Positions 18,137 to 28,422 are shown, counted from the stretch's first letter. The stretch is 64,000 nucleotides of DNA from Shewanella sp. OPT22 (GCF_004168585.1 NZ_PGVH01000013.1:70761-134760), one strand, 5' to 3'. Notes: generated by a model from the letters alone, not told the origin. A program made the numbers and translations.

Positions 18137-19351
18137 TTAGGATGTTGCTGCAGTGAAATAAAAACTGATCGGGGAAGTCGCTTTTATGCTGGTTTTTGCT
18201 TCAGAAGATAAGTCATCGACAGTAATCACTTTTACGATTTCAATATCTTCTTTAGATAACGTTTTTAATGAAGCATCAGAGCCATCGACTTTACAGCACA
18301 ATACACTTGGTTTTTTTACCTGTTCATTGGTGATCATAACTTTACCAACAGAATTATCAGAAAGTTTGACTAACGTACCAGGCGGATAAATACCCATTAT
18401 TTTTACAAGTGCAGAAATTAAATTTGGAGAATGCTTTTTTGCACCGTTTTTAAACAAATGACCAAGTGCTATTTGCGGTGTAGGAAACCTCACATCACTC
18501 AATAAATTATCGAACTGATTCACCAAGCTGACAATTTGAGTGGATAGTGGTATCTGCTTTTCTTTCAATTTATCAGGATAACCTGAACCATCAAGGTACT
18601 CATGATGATGGCCAATAATATGTAGGGCAACCTTCGAAATATATTCCTGATCTTTTAAAACATTAACACCGTAATTGGGGTGTAAATTATAAAAATTACG
18701 CTCACTGACGGTGAGTTCGTCTTTCTTTCTTAAAATACTGTCGGGAACTTTAAACTTTCCGTAGTCATGTAACAAACTGCCTAAAGCAATATCTCGAATT
18801 AAATCTTGATCTACTTTTAAAAGCCTTGCCATTAGCATTGAAACAACCGCTACTGAAACACAATGTTGATTTATGCTAACTGAAGTATCATTCCCTTCAA
18901 CCAGAGTAAGATAAGGTTTATCGACCTCTAACATATCAGCAAGTAAAGCTTCCACAGTAGAAGCTGATAAGCGATAAGCACCATCTGGGTCCGTCACGAT
19001 CTTACTGTGCACAGCTTTAGTATCTGAAATTGATTTATAAAATCGCTTTTGGCTAACAGATAAAGATTTTCTGAGTAATTTACTCTCATCCTCAGGCAAA
19101 GGTTCATCCTGAGTTGTTTCTGTTGATTGTTGTTCTGAAATTTGCTCATTTTCAGCGGCAGAGTTGACATCATCGAGTAGAATAACATAAGGAACGCCTA
19201 GCCCTTTTATCATCTCAATTTCTACTTCAGATTTTAATATCACTCTATTTCTTAAAAAAGGGTGATTCGTCCATGATAATGGCAACTTTATAATCTGCCC
19301 GACTTTTAATTCCGAAACAGCTATTTCAGGCTGAGAAGACGATTTTGCCAA
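18137..19351 (-). CDS. HD-GYP domain cyclic-di-GMP phosphodiesterase with DUF3391 N-terminus
   Basis: The protein has 404 residues. Residues 1-130 match the DUF3391 type (VSELKVGQIIKLPLSWTNHPF). The HD-GYP domain follows, with the HD pair in LLHDYGKFKVPDSIL and the signature HHEYLDGSGYP. Proteins of this kind hydrolyse cyclic di-GMP and affect motility or surface growth. All metal-binding motifs look intact, so activity is likely. No GGDEF gene is adjacent. Confidence 0.93.
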   Translation of the reverse strand: MAKSSSQPEIAVSELKVGQIIKLPLSWTNHPFLRNRVILKSEVEIEMIKGLGVPYVILLDDVNSAAENEQISEQQSTETTQDEPLPEDESKLLRKSLSVSQKRFYKSISDTKAVHSKIVTDPDGAYRLSASTVEALLADMLEVDKPYLTLVEGNDTSVSINQHCVSVAVVSMLMARLLKVDQDLIRDIALGSLLHDYGKFKVPDSILRKKDELTVSERNFYNLHPNYGVNVLKDQEYISKVALHIIGHHHEYLDGSGYPDKLKEKQIPLSTQIVSLVNQFDNLLSDVRFPTPQIALGHLFKNGAKKHSPNLISALVKIMGIYPPGTLVKLSDNSVGKVMITNEQVKKPSVLCCKVDGSDASLKTLSKEDIEIVKVITVDDLSSEAKTSIKATSPISFYFTAATS

Positions 19352-19502
19352 GTATTAGTTCCCTTAACTTGCTGCTTAATTTTGGAAATTAAGTTGAAAA
19401 TTTTTTAAGTGCTCAAATGTAATAAAGTATACTCTAACATTTCGTTTTTCCAGTAAAAGAGTCAAAAGTTAGGCCACCTGTCGAGTAATTGAACTAGAAG
19501 TG

Positions 19503-19994
19503 TTAACTCGCTCCACTTTCCTCTTTAGGTTCATATTGGTTTTTTAGATACACTCCTAAATGCTGAGATTTGAAAACGTAGAGAAAACACCAAAACACTC
19601 CCAATACTTCTAAACCTTTCACCCAATGAAAAACGAAATCAGTATGAAGTAAACGAAAATAAATCAATACAACTTCCATGAAAATAGAAGCAAACAACAA
19701 CCAGCGTATTTTATGAAATAAAGGATAAATCCAAGCTAAAGTTCCTTTTCTCTCAAAAACAATCAACCCGTAGATAAAAACAGCAATCGCACCAGTTGCA
19801 AGCGCTGAAACAAAGTCGCTTTTCAGAGGATAAAAAAGTTTAACCAGTCCATCTCTTTGACCGGCCTGCGTTAATGACATTAAAAAAACACACCAACCTT
19901 TAGCCAGAAATACCAATACTAGATATAAAAACTTAGGAGTCTTAACTCTACCTTTATCGTCGAGCCAATTAATTCGAGAAAAATCTAACATCAC
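19503..19994 (-). CDS. Inner-membrane protein, probable DUF2919/YfeZ family
   Basis: The frame encodes 163 residues with about four hydrophobic segments and an N-terminal DDKGRVKTPKFLYLVLVFLA. The order GR-K-P, a first membrane segment, then LFYP and an Ala/Gly-rich segment resembles YfeZ (DUF2919) as I remember it. The assignment is from memory and the function of the family is unknown. It stands alone between the HD-GYP gene and nadE, both in the same direction. Confidence 0.6.
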   Translation of the reverse strand: MMLDFSRINWLDDKGRVKTPKFLYLVLVFLAKGWCVFLMSLTQAGQRDGLVKLFYPLKSDFVSALATGAIAVFIYGLIVFERKGTLAWIYPLFHKIRWLLFASIFMEVVLIYFRLLHTDFVFHWVKGLEVLGVFWCFLYVFKSQHLGVYLKNQYEPKEESGAS

Positions 19995-20033
19995 ATTGTT
20001 TACTAATGAAGGAATAAAAAAGAGATGGGGATT

Positions 20034-20065
20034 CCTCAGTCAAAGTTAAAGCCCTTCGACTGAGG
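20034..20065 (-). other. Hairpin downstream of nadE
   Basis: CCTCAGTC at 20034-20041 pairs with GACTGAGG at 20058-20065 around a 16-base loop. It lies just after nadE on the minus strand without a close T-tract, so it is a weak terminator or a transcript-end stabiliser. Confidence 0.5.
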
Positions 20066-20086
20066 ATTATCAACTCGGCAGTATAA

Positions 20087-20935
20087 TTAATTCAAATCGT
20101 ATAATGTCGGAATAGGTTGGCGTTTATGTTCAGTCCGCTGATAGATTGCGATAAGTTTTTGCTCAACTTCAGTGCTAACTTCACGCCCTTCAAGAAAATC
20201 ATCAATTTGATCATACGTCAGACCAAGCGCAACTTCATCCTCCAACTGTGGAGCATTTTCTTCTAGGTCTGCTGTTGGAGCCTTACTTATTAGTGTTTTA
20301 GGTGCTGCTAAGTATGTTGCAATCTTTCTAACTTGACGCTTATTTAAGCCAAAAATTGGTGCCAAATCGCATGCACCGTCACCCCACTTCGTATAAAACC
20401 CGGTTAAATTTTCAGCACTATGATCTGTTCCAACTACCAAACCGCCTGTAAGTCCTGCAAGTTCATATTGAGCAATCATTCTCATTCTTGCTTTAACGTT
20501 GCCTTTTACAAAATCTAAATTAATATGCTCTGATTTGTTAATAGCAGCAGAATTAGCCGCAGAGACTACTTCGTTATGTATCCCTTCAACGCCATTGCCA
20601 ATATTTACCGTTACCAATTTTGACGGGTTAATAAAAGAGCAGGCTAGCTGAGCTTCATCTTCGTCTTTTTGTGTTTGATATGGCAATCGAATAGCGATAA
20701 ATTGATAGTCATTTGAATCGTGCTCTTGATTAAGTTCATCAATCGCTAATTGGCATAGTCGACCAGTAACTGTTGAATCAACACCGCCGCTAATACCTAA
20801 GACAAGTGTTTTACTATGGGCCCTAGACAGAATTTGTTTTATGAATGAGATCCTTCGCTCAACCTCAAGAACAGGGGAAATTTCCTCAAGGACTCTCATT
20901 TCTGCTAGTATATGGTCTTTCACCTTAGTCTCCAA
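20087..20935 (-). CDS. nadE: NH3-dependent NAD+ synthetase
   Basis: Amidates nicotinic acid adenine dinucleotide to NAD+ using ammonia. The 282-residue protein has no glutaminase domain, so it is of the short bacterial type. The ATP-pyrophosphatase loop is [17 protein letters not shown], and the family motifs [17 protein letters not shown] and [18 protein letters not shown] are present. The 301 bases upstream are shared with the divergent phoP-like gene. Confidence 0.97.
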   Translation of the reverse strand: METKVKDHILAEMRVLEEISPVLEVERRISFIKQILSRAHSKTLVLGISGGVDSTVTGRLCQLAIDELNQEHDSNDYQFIAIRLPYQTQKDEDEAQLACSFINPSKLVTVNIGNGVEGIHNEVVSAANSAAINKSEHINLDFVKGNVKARMRMIAQYELAGLTGGLVVGTDHSAENLTGFYTKWGDGACDLAPIFGLNKRQVRKIATYLAAPKTLISKAPTADLEENAPQLEDEVALGLTYDQIDDFLEGREVSTEVEQKLIAIYQRTEHKRQPIPTLYDLN

Positions 20936-21006
20936 CTTAGTCTAAATCATTAAAACTTGTTAATAATCAGCAAAATAAGTTTATTTTATTGATATTATTA
21001 AACATA

Positions 21007-21076
21007 TGATACTTCATCTGAAACTATTTCAGCACTTGTATCTAATATTTTTTTCTCTGATGGTACTTAATCTGAA
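21007..21076 (+). promoter_or_regulatory. Two 16-bp direct repeats upstream of the phoPQ-like operon
   Basis: TGATACTTCATCTGAA (21007-21022) and TGGTACTTAATCTGAA (21061-21076) match at 14 of 16 positions. They start 54 bases apart, about five helical turns. They lie in the 301-base divergent region between nadE and the phoP-like gene, about 160-230 bases before the ATG. They look like paired regulator sites, though they are not the enterobacterial PhoP box. Confidence 0.5.
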
Positions 21077-21236
21077 TTTTTGCTGGCAACAAAACATTAT
21101 TTTGTATATAAGATAAACAGACATACTTTAAAAGTGTCTGCTATGCTTTGTAAAAGCCAAATAAAGCACAAACGGAATTAAGTACTTTATTCAACCACTA
21201 ACCTAGCGTTTTGCTTCAAGATAACGGAATGTAATA

Positions 21237-21911
21237 ATGCGAATACTGGTCGTTGAAGATGACCCACTTTTGTCTCATCATCTCAAAGTTCAACTTAGCG
21301 AGCTTGGAAATCAAGTTCAAGTTGCCCTCAATGCAAAAGAAGGTCATTATCAAGCTATAAATTATCCAATTGATGTTGCTATCGTGGACTTAGGTCTTCC
21401 TGATCTCGATGGTGTGAAGCTCATTCAAAAACTTAGAGAGGATGATTTAAAAGCTCCCATTCTCGTCCTTACAGCGCGAATGCACTGGAAAGATAAAGTT
21501 GATGGGTTGAATGCTGGTGCAGATGATTATCTAGTTAAGCCTTTCCAGAAGGAAGAGCTTGTAGCTAGACTAGATGCACTGGTTAGAAGAAGTGCGGGAT
21601 TTGCAAAACCTCTCATTACAAGTGGAGACCTCGAGTTAGACTTAGCAGCAAAACAAGTCACTTTGTTTGACTCGCCAGTGGATGTAACTGCATTTGAGTA
21701 CCTTATTTTAGAATACTTGATGCGCCACAACCATGAAGTAGTCACGAAGAGGCGTTTACTTGATGTTATCTATGCAGATCGCGAGGGTGATCCAAACACC
21801 ATAGAAGTTATGGTCAGTCGCTTAAGGAAAAAGCTTGCTAGGAATGGATTAGAAAACCCAATAAGCACTATCCGCGGCCAAGGTTATAAGTTTAATCAAC
21901 CATGCAACTAA
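21237..21911 (+). CDS. phoP: PhoP-like OmpR-family response regulator
   Basis: This 224-residue regulator has a receiver domain with phosphorylated Asp51 (AIVDLGLPDLDG), the acidic pocket VVEDD and Lys in LVKPF, followed by a winged-helix DNA-binding domain (TIEVMVSRLRKKL, TIRGQGYKF). It is closest in my reading to E. coli PhoP over its whole length (MRVLVVEDNALLRHHLKVQ versus MRILVVEDDPLLSHHLKVQ). The gene overlaps the sensor gene by ten bases. The symbol rests on similarity; the stimulus may differ. Confidence 0.88.
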   Translation: MRILVVEDDPLLSHHLKVQLSELGNQVQVALNAKEGHYQAINYPIDVAIVDLGLPDLDGVKLIQKLREDDLKAPILVLTARMHWKDKVDGLNAGADDYLVKPFQKEELVARLDALVRRSAGFAKPLITSGDLELDLAAKQVTLFDSPVDVTAFEYLILEYLMRHNHEVVTKRRLLDVIYADREGDPNTIEVMVSRLRKKLARNGLENPISTIRGQGYKFNQPCN

Positions 21912-23251
21912 AATTTTTTCGATGGAACAGCTTGATCACTAGAATGTTATTAAGCTCTTTCATAATCATTTTTGTTTTAGGAACTTCACTGGCTTGGCTC
22001 ATTAATGAGTTACACGCTCAGAAGGTATACAACTTTCAAACAGAAGAATTAATGGCAGACTTACCTCAAGCCATTAAAAATATTAAACAACAGCATTTCG
22101 AAGGCTTAGATGATGCCAATATAATGGCAGCAACCAACCCCATTGACTTCATAATGGTGAGTTGTGACGAAAATTATAAGCAAGTATGGACATCCAAGCT
22201 AGCATCACACCGTAACCTCGAACATATCTGTACAAAATACCGTGCCATTTCATCACAGAAACCACCTTATTATTTACAGCTGGCTGATGGTAAAGATTAT
22301 CTGATCTATTCAATACCACTTGAAGCTAACATGAAAAAATTTGAACTTCTCGTTTTGAAAGATGCTAAAGGCTTCAGTAAAGAGTATGAAGTTTATAGTA
22401 AACATACGTACGTTGAGCTTCTTATCATACTCACTATTACTTTTATTTTTATGTTGATTGCGGCTTTTTGGGGACTGAAACCATTTCGTAATATGCGAAA
22501 AGAGCTCAATCAAATAAAGAAAGGTCAAAAAGAAGAAGTCGATGGTTTATACCCTGCAGAATTCAAAACACTTTCTTTATCTATTAACCGATTAATTAAA
22601 CAATCTCACGCTCAGGCTGAACGATACAAGAATACATCTGATGACTTAGCCCACAACCTTAAGACAAGGCTGGCTTCAATTAAGGTGCTCGTTGAAGATA
22701 CTGAAATTATTGATAAAGAAGTGAAGCGACAAATTTCTGAACAAGTGTTTCAAATCGATAACTCAGTAAATTATCACTTGAAAAGGGCCTCATTAGGCCG
22801 TAATTCATTAAAAGATGAACGAACAGAGCTTTATCCTGCTATCGCTGAACTTGAAAACGTTTTGAATAAAATATATCAAGAAAAGAACATTTATCTTTCA
22901 CAAGATTTAGAACCTAATATCAACTTCCCTGGGGATAAAGACAACTTAACAGAACTTTGTGGAAACCTATTAGAGAATGCTTACAAACTTTGTCTTTCTA
23001 AAGTTCATATAGAGTCATACACCGCTAATGAGACCTTTTTCCTAATTATTGAAGACGATGGAAAAGGCATCGACCCAAATATTAAAGAGTCTATTTTAGA
23101 AAGGGGCTTCAGAGCCGATACTCAACATGATGGTAGCGGCATAGGTTTGGCCGTTTGCCATGAAATCATTACTTCATATAACGGCCAAATCAAATTTGAA
23201 GACTCACGTTTAGGCGGCGCAAAAGTAGTTATTAAAATCCCAATTAACTAA
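21902..23251 (+). CDS. phoQ: PhoQ-like sensor histidine kinase
   Basis: The 449-residue inner-membrane kinase has two membrane segments (about 12-34 and 170-190) around a periplasmic sensor domain of about 135 residues, then HAMP-like sequence. The H-box is LAHNLKTRLASIK (His251), with the N-box NLLENAYKL and G-boxes DDGKGID and DGSGIGLAV. The pairing with the PhoP-like regulator and the H-box are PhoQ-like. The periplasmic part is only moderately acidic, so Mg2+ sensing is not certain. The 3' end overlaps the convergent oxygenase gene by eight bases. Confidence 0.82.
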   Translation: MQLKFFRWNSLITRMLLSSFIIIFVLGTSLAWLINELHAQKVYNFQTEELMADLPQAIKNIKQQHFEGLDDANIMAATNPIDFIMVSCDENYKQVWTSKLASHRNLEHICTKYRAISSQKPPYYLQLADGKDYLIYSIPLEANMKKFELLVLKDAKGFSKEYEVYSKHTYVELLIILTITFIFMLIAAFWGLKPFRNMRKELNQIKKGQKEEVDGLYPAEFKTLSLSINRLIKQSHAQAERYKNTSDDLAHNLKTRLASIKVLVEDTEIIDKEVKRQISEQVFQIDNSVNYHLKRASLGRNSLKDERTELYPAIAELENVLNKIYQEKNIYLSQDLEPNINFPGDKDNLTELCGNLLENAYKLCLSKVHIESYTANETFFLIIEDDGKGIDPNIKESILERGFRADTQHDGSGIGLAVCHEIITSYNGQIKFEDSRLGGAKVVIKIPIN

Positions 23252-23939
23252 TGGGTGCATAAAGCCTTTCAGCGCGATTAAACATGACCCAAGACGTCGC
23301 AATATACTTATCGTGACTCTTGGGAATTCCACCTCTATGTGTATGAGTAAACCCCGCTGGCGCTATGACCATCGTACCTTTCTTAGGCTTTACTTTGCGG
23401 TTTTGGTAGTAAAACTCTGTCTCACCGCCCTCTTCTACATCATTAAGGTAAAACATATAAAGAACGACTCTATGTAAAGCTTCATTATGGTCATTCTGTG
23501 GAAACTGCTCTGAATGCCAATGATGATAACCACCGACACCTTTCTCATATTTTTGTAGGTTAATGGTACCACTGCGATAGAGGAACTTAACAAGCGGTTG
23601 AGCCCTTGGTTTTCCAAGACGTTCAAAATTATCAGGTGATAAGAATACCGATTTACCATTTTCATCGGCAACGGCTACTGAAACAGCCCCCATGAGTGCC
23701 ATGGAATACTTTGTAAAATAGTCTGCCGCTTTGTCAAGCGTGTAACCTAAGAGTTCGTTCTTTACGGCTGCTAAATCTGGGTAGGTATCTAAAGTAAGGT
23801 CATGACTGTTTTTCTTTTCTTTATCAACCCCATGTCCAGTAGACCCATCTCTCACACCCTTATGAGATTCAAAGGTGTGTATTAAACGATCACAAAATTC
23901 TGCCGAAAGTGCATCGGGGTATACTTCAATAAAATCCAT
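23244..23939 (-). CDS. 2-oxoglutarate/Fe(II)-dependent dioxygenase, prolyl 4-hydroxylase type
   Basis: The 231-residue protein has the iron-binding facial triad HSE (142-144, in YHHWHSEQ) and a distal His in FTHTHRGG (199 or 201). Lys211 in HDKYIATSW would bind 2-oxoglutarate. The first motif is HxE rather than the commoner HxD. A GGETEFYYQNRKVKPKKGTM strand pair is typical of the double-stranded beta-helix. The substrate is unknown. The coding end overlaps the phoQ-like gene convergently by eight bases. Confidence 0.85.
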   Translation of the reverse strand: MDFIEVYPDALSAEFCDRLIHTFESHKGVRDGSTGHGVDKEKKNSHDLTLDTYPDLAAVKNELLGYTLDKAADYFTKYSMALMGAVSVAVADENGKSVFLSPDNFERLGKPRAQPLVKFLYRSGTINLQKYEKGVGGYHHWHSEQFPQNDHNEALHRVVLYMFYLNDVEEGGETEFYYQNRKVKPKKGTMVIAPAGFTHTHRGGIPKSHDKYIATSWVMFNRAERLYAPIS

Positions 23940-24043
23940 ATTAATACTCGGCTTACCACAAAGTATTTAAGATAACATTTTATTAACTGAATATTCCAAT
24001 TCTTATTAGGGGCTTCTAATAAGAACTGGTCATTAGAATAAGG

Positions 24044-24991
24044 TTATAGCCAGCGCTTCTGTTTAAAAAAGAAGTAAGTACCTGCTGCACTTGCAAGCAT
24101 TAAAGCAATTGCCATCGGATAGCCTAACTTCCATGATAACTCAGGCATATCAACAAAGTTCATTCCATAGCTACTTGCGATAAGTGTAGGAGGTAAAAAT
24201 ACCACTGCTGCAACTGAGAAAATTTTAATAATACGATTTTGCTGAAGACTGGTGAAACCCATAGCAGCATCGAGCAAAAAGTTTAATTTATCGAAAATAA
24301 ACTGACTGTGAGGCATTAGTGATTCGATATCAGCAAGCATCTCACGGATGTCTTTTAAATCTTCATCGGTCATACGACCACGGTAATAACGTTGCATATA
24401 ACGGAGTGAACGCTGTGTATCGAGCAAACTCAGTCGAATCTTACCGTTGGAATCTTCTTGGAGAGTGATCAATTTAAACACATCATCAAGTTCTTCACTT
24501 TCAAACACTTCAGCGCCAACATTCTCAAGCACTGTATATACATCTTCAATAAGATCTGAAAGGTAATCTACTTTGAGATTAAAAAATTCAAGAAATAACT
24601 CTTGTGGTGTGCTCACCTTTAAACGGCCAAGGCGGAGGTAGTTCCTTAATAAGCGAACCAGACCGACATCTTCCTCACGTATTGTTAGTAAGAAGCTATC
24701 ACGGACATTAAATGAGATATTTACCGCTCTAACATCTTGCCCAACACGTTGCGGAAATAAAGAATTAATATGAAGTCCATCGGCATTTTGGTAAAAACGA
24801 GCAGAAGCCTCAATATCATTAATATCTTCTTCATCAGGCACTTCTTCGACAGAGAACCGACTTAACCACTCACGTTCTTCATCTTCGGGTTTGTATAAAT
24901 CTAGCCATAGCGTTTGCTCAGGAACATCGTCCTCAACAGTGAGTTCTTTTATCGTCAGGCGGCGGTTTTTATATAGGTAAGCTGTGATCAT
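24044..24991 (-). CDS. corA: CorA magnesium/cobalt transporter
   Basis: The protein has a long cytoplasmic helical domain, then two C-terminal membrane segments joined by the YGMNF selectivity motif, ending in KQKRWL. From the ATG at 24991 (MITAYLY), which has AGGTG five bases upstream, it has 315 residues, matching the family's 316. A longer in-frame start at 25012 adds seven residues without support. It mediates Mg2+ uptake. It lies close to the PhoPQ-like pair, but no shared control is visible. Confidence 0.96.
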   Translation of the reverse strand: MITAYLYKNRRLTIKELTVEDDVPEQTLWLDLYKPEDEEREWLSRFSVEEVPDEEDINDIEASARFYQNADGLHINSLFPQRVGQDVRAVNISFNVRDSFLLTIREEDVGLVRLLRNYLRLGRLKVSTPQELFLEFFNLKVDYLSDLIEDVYTVLENVGAEVFESEELDDVFKLITLQEDSNGKIRLSLLDTQRSLRYMQRYYRGRMTDEDLKDIREMLADIESLMPHSQFIFDKLNFLLDAAMGFTSLQQNRIIKIFSVAAVVFLPPTLIASSYGMNFVDMPELSWKLGYPMAIALMLASAAGTYFFFKQKRWL

Positions 24992-25125
24992 AAATGCACC
25001 TATCTCCGTCAATTTAACTTATTGACATGCTATGGTTAATTTTGTCGGCTAGTGTACCTGATAAAATTTTTATATAAAGATTTTGTTTAGTCGGTGTAGG
25101 TAAAATAAAATATTAGTTGTTACTT

Positions 25126-26244
25126 TTACAATCGAGAAAGGGATTGAAGCGCCTGATTTGCAGAAAATCTCGCTTTAGAATCTACAAGCAGTAAACCTCT
25201 GATGGTAGATTCTATATAAGAGGGAGTAATATATTGGCTAAATATTTTATCAAGTTCGCACGTTATGAAAGATTGATCGAGTAGATTAATCTTATTTGAA
25301 TCATATATACACTCAATAAAAACTGAGTGATTATTTGTACCAATTGTCATTTGCAAAATTAATAATCCAACACTCCAAAGGTCCGATTTTGTAGTGATGT
25401 TCTTGTCATCCATGAAATATTCAGGGGCTTTAACGTTTATAGAACCAGACGAATGTTCCAATTTAGGCTGCTGACATTCATCATAAGTGGCGGCAATACC
25501 TGAGTGACCACTCGCCGAGTCAAAATCAATTATTTTCAAATGTTTTCTAGTGTTATCAACAAACATTACATTGTTTTGTTTCAAATCTTGATGAAATATA
25601 CCTAACTTTCCAATGTACCGAACTGCGAAAAGCAGTTGTTTAGAATATTCGACGACTTTTGATGATTCAAGACCTCTAACGTCGGGAACTGTATCAGCAA
25701 GCGTTCCCCCATCTAATCGCTCTAAGAGTATATATGGAACTCTGTCGACTGTTACTCCTGAATGTATATACTGCACAATATATTGCATTTCAAAAGCGTC
25801 AGGTTGCTTACTCAATGCGTTAAGAATTGCAGCTTCTTTCCTCAGCATATTTGCGCCGACATACTCCAGGTGACTTGTTCCATCAATGGGAGCGCAAAAT
25901 GTTCTTTTATAGACGCACTGCCTTAACGAACCTTTTAGCAGGCAAGGTACAATATAAGAGGTTCCACCCTGACTGTTCTCAGGTAATTGATTTGATGATT
26001 TACTCACATATCTTTCGAAAAATCGGTCTGCGCTCGGCGTATAAAATGTAAACAACTTACCCGCAATATTAATATGACTCGAAGAAATAAGAAAGTATGA
26101 GTCATCGTAGTTAATGCATTCTGTTTGCTCTTTTAAAGAAAGAACTGATGAATCATCTTCGAGTAATAGACTATCAATATCATCATTATTTGGTACTAAT
26201 GCGAGAGCATCTATGAAAAAGGTCGGTACCGAGATTATCGACAT
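25126..26244 (-). CDS. Eukaryotic-like Ser/Thr protein kinase, atypical catalytic loop
   Basis: The 372-residue soluble protein has a kinase domain from about residue 95 to the end, after an N-terminal part of unknown role. Visible are a likely ATP-anchoring Lys (QCVYKRT, 113), a catalytic loop HQDLKQNN with Asp220 and Asn225, a metal-binding Asp in DFD (240-242, normally DFG), APE (273-275) and SDLWSVG. HQD replaces HRD, making it a non-RD kinase. No membrane segment or sensor domain is present. All essential catalytic residues remain, so activity is plausible. Its partner and substrate are unknown. Confidence 0.85.
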   Translation of the reverse strand: MSIISVPTFFIDALALVPNNDDIDSLLLEDDSSVLSLKEQTECINYDDSYFLISSSHINIAGKLFTFYTPSADRFFERYVSKSSNQLPENSQGGTSYIVPCLLKGSLRQCVYKRTFCAPIDGTSHLEYVGANMLRKEAAILNALSKQPDAFEMQYIVQYIHSGVTVDRVPYILLERLDGGTLADTVPDVRGLESSKVVEYSKQLLFAVRYIGKLGIFHQDLKQNNVMFVDNTRKHLKIIDFDSASGHSGIAATYDECQQPKLEHSSGSINVKAPEYFMDDKNITTKSDLWSVGLLILQMTIGTNNHSVFIECIYDSNKINLLDQSFITCELDKIFSQYITPSYIESTIRGLLLVDSKARFSANQALQSLSRL

Positions 26245-26310
26245 GATGATTTTGCTGTAATTATAAGAGCTTAAATAATAAGTCGAATAACAATGAATAT
26301 AAATAAGGAT

Positions 26311-26364
26311 GAACAGAACTTAAGATTCTGTTCATGAAAAAGGCCAGCAAATGCTGACCTTTTA
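26311..26364 (-). terminator. Two adjacent hairpins after sucD, the first a terminator
   Basis: The hairpin nearer sucD, AAAGGCCAGCA (26339-26349) / TGCTGACCTTT (26352-26362), has one G-U pair and on the minus strand runs into TTTTT. It is the end of the suc transcript. A second perfect 8-bp hairpin, GAACAGAA (26311-26318) / TTCTGTTC (26326-26333), follows directly and has no T-tract. Confidence 0.85.
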
Positions 26365-26383
26365 ACCAAATTAGTAATTTAGA

Positions 26384-27256
26384 TTACCAACCAGTTTTTG
26401 TACGTAATGCTTTACCGATATCAGCTAGAGAGCGAACCGTAGTTACACCCGCAGCTTCTAAAGCAGCAAATTTTTCATCAGCTGTACCTTTACCGCCAGC
26501 GATGATTGCGCCAGCATGACCCATACGCTTACCAGCAGGAGCAGTAACACCCGCAATGTAAGAAACAACAGGTTTAGTTACGTTGGCTTTGATGTATTCA
26601 GCAGCTTCTTCTTCAGCAGTACCGCCAATCTCACCAATCATAACGATAGCTTCAGTACCTTCGTCGTTTTGGAACATTTCTAAAACGTCGATGAAGTTTG
26701 TACCTGGAATTGGATCACCACCAATACCAACACAAGTAGATTGACCAAAACCTTCATCAGTCGTTTGCTTAACGGCTTCGTAAGTTAAAGTACCAGAACG
26801 TGAAACGATACCTACTTTACCTGGCTTGTGAATGTGACCAGGCATAATACCAATCTTACATTCACCAGGAGTGATAACACCTGGGCAGTTAGGGCCAATC
26901 ATACGAACGCCAGTTTCAGCTAATTTAACTTTAACTTCTAGCATATCGATTGTTGGGATGCCTTCAGTAATACAAACGATTAGCTCAATGCCACCGTCGA
27001 TTGCTTCAAGGATTGCATCTTTACAGAAAGGAGCTGGTACATAAATAACTGAAGCAGTAGCGCCAGTTTCAGCAACGGCATCTTTTACTGTGTTGAATAC
27101 AGGTAGATCAAGGTGTACTTGACCGCCTTTACCTGGAGACACGCCACCAACCATTTTTGTACCGTAAGCAATAGCTTGCTCAGAATGGAAAGTACCTTGA
27201 CCACCAGTGAAACCCTGACAGATTACTTTAGTATCTTTATTAATTAATACAGACAT
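26384..27256 (-). CDS. sucD: Succinyl-CoA synthetase alpha subunit
   Basis: With SucC it converts succinyl-CoA to succinate with formation of ATP in the TCA cycle. The 290-residue protein has the CoA-binding [14 protein letters not shown] motif and the phosphorylated histidine in [16 protein letters not shown]. Its ATG overlaps the sucC stop by one base (TAATG), which suggests coupled translation. The suc transcript ends at the hairpin after this gene. Confidence 0.98.
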   Translation of the reverse strand: MSVLINKDTKVICQGFTGGQGTFHSEQAIAYGTKMVGGVSPGKGGQVHLDLPVFNTVKDAVAETGATASVIYVPAPFCKDAILEAIDGGIELIVCITEGIPTIDMLEVKVKLAETGVRMIGPNCPGVITPGECKIGIMPGHIHKPGKVGIVSRSGTLTYEAVKQTTDEGFGQSTCVGIGGDPIPGTNFIDVLEMFQNDEGTEAIVMIGEIGGTAEEEAAEYIKANVTKPVVSYIAGVTAPAGKRMGHAGAIIAGGKGTADEKFAALEAAGVTTVRSLADIGKALRTKTGW

Positions 27257-28422
27257 TATTTGCCCTCCGCAGCAGCAACAACTTTTTCAGCAGCGTCAGT
27301 CAATGATTCAGCTGCAATAATGTCAAGATCAGAGCTTGCTAATACTTCACGACCAAGTTCAGCATTAGTACCTTCAAGACGAACAACAACAGGAACTTGA
27401 ACACCCACTTCTTTAACTGCACCAATGATGCCTTCAGCAATCATGTCACAACGTACGATGCCACCAAAGATGTTCACTAGAACCGCTTTAACGTTATCAT
27501 CAGAAAGAATGATCTTGAATGCTTCAGCAACACGTTCTTTAGTTGCACCGCCACCTACGTCTAGGAAGTTAGCTGGCTTTCCGCCATGTAGGTTTACGAT
27601 GTCCATTGTACCCATTGCTAGGCCAGCACCATTAACCATACAACCAACGTTTCCATCTAGTGCAACGTAGTTAAGTTCAAACTTAGCTGCGTGTGCTTCA
27701 CGTGGATCGTCCTGTGAAGGATCGTGCATTTCACGAATTTTAGGCTGACGGAACAATGCGTTACCATCAACACCAATTTTTCCGTCTAGACAGTGAATGT
27801 TGCCTTCTTCAGTGATTACTAGAGGGTTAATTTCTAGTAGTGCGAAATCATGGTCATTGAACATGTTCGCAAGACCCATAAACACTTTAGTGAACTGCTT
27901 CATTTGAGTTGGTGTTAAACCTAACTTGAAGCCAAGATCACGTGCTTGGTAAGTTTGTGGACCGACCAATGGATCGATGATTGCTTTGTGAATCAACTCT
28001 GGAGTTTCTTCAGCAACTGTTTCAATCTCAACACCACCTTCTGTAGATGCCATGAACACAACACGTTGTGTACCACGGTCAACAACAGCACCTAGGTATA
28101 ATTCATTTGCAATATCAGTACAGCTTTCAACTAGAATCTTAGCAACTGGCTGACCGCCTTCATCTGTTTGGTAAGTAACAAGATTTTTACCAAGCCACTG
28201 TTCAGCAAATGCTCTGATTTCTTCTTTATCGCCTGTAACTTTTACGCCACCTGCTTTACCACGGCCGCCTGCGTGTACTTGACACTTAACAACCCACATA
28301 TCACCGCCAATACGTCCAGCAGCTTCAACAGCTTCTTGGGCTGTATCACATGCGAAACCTTCAGACACTGGCAAACCATATTCGGCAAACAATTGTTTTG
28401 CCTGATACTCATGCAAATTCAT
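27256..28422 (-). CDS. sucC: Succinyl-CoA synthetase beta subunit
   Basis: The 388-residue ATP-grasp subunit begins [19 protein letters not shown] and has the [20 protein letters not shown] and [13 protein letters not shown] motifs of the family. It carries the nucleotide site of the synthetase. It is transcribed with sucD; a 79-base gap with a small hairpin separates it from sucB. Confidence 0.98.
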   Translation of the reverse strand: MNLHEYQAKQLFAEYGLPVSEGFACDTAQEAVEAAGRIGGDMWVVKCQVHAGGRGKAGGVKVTGDKEEIRAFAEQWLGKNLVTYQTDEGGQPVAKILVESCTDIANELYLGAVVDRGTQRVVFMASTEGGVEIETVAEETPELIHKAIIDPLVGPQTYQARDLGFKLGLTPTQMKQFTKVFMGLANMFNDHDFALLEINPLVITEEGNIHCLDGKIGVDGNALFRQPKIREMHDPSQDDPREAHAAKFELNYVALDGNVGCMVNGAGLAMGTMDIVNLHGGKPANFLDVGGGATKERVAEAFKIILSDDNVKAVLVNIFGGIVRCDMIAEGIIGAVKEVGVQVPVVVRLEGTNAELGREVLASSDLDIIAAESLTDAAEKVVAAAEGK

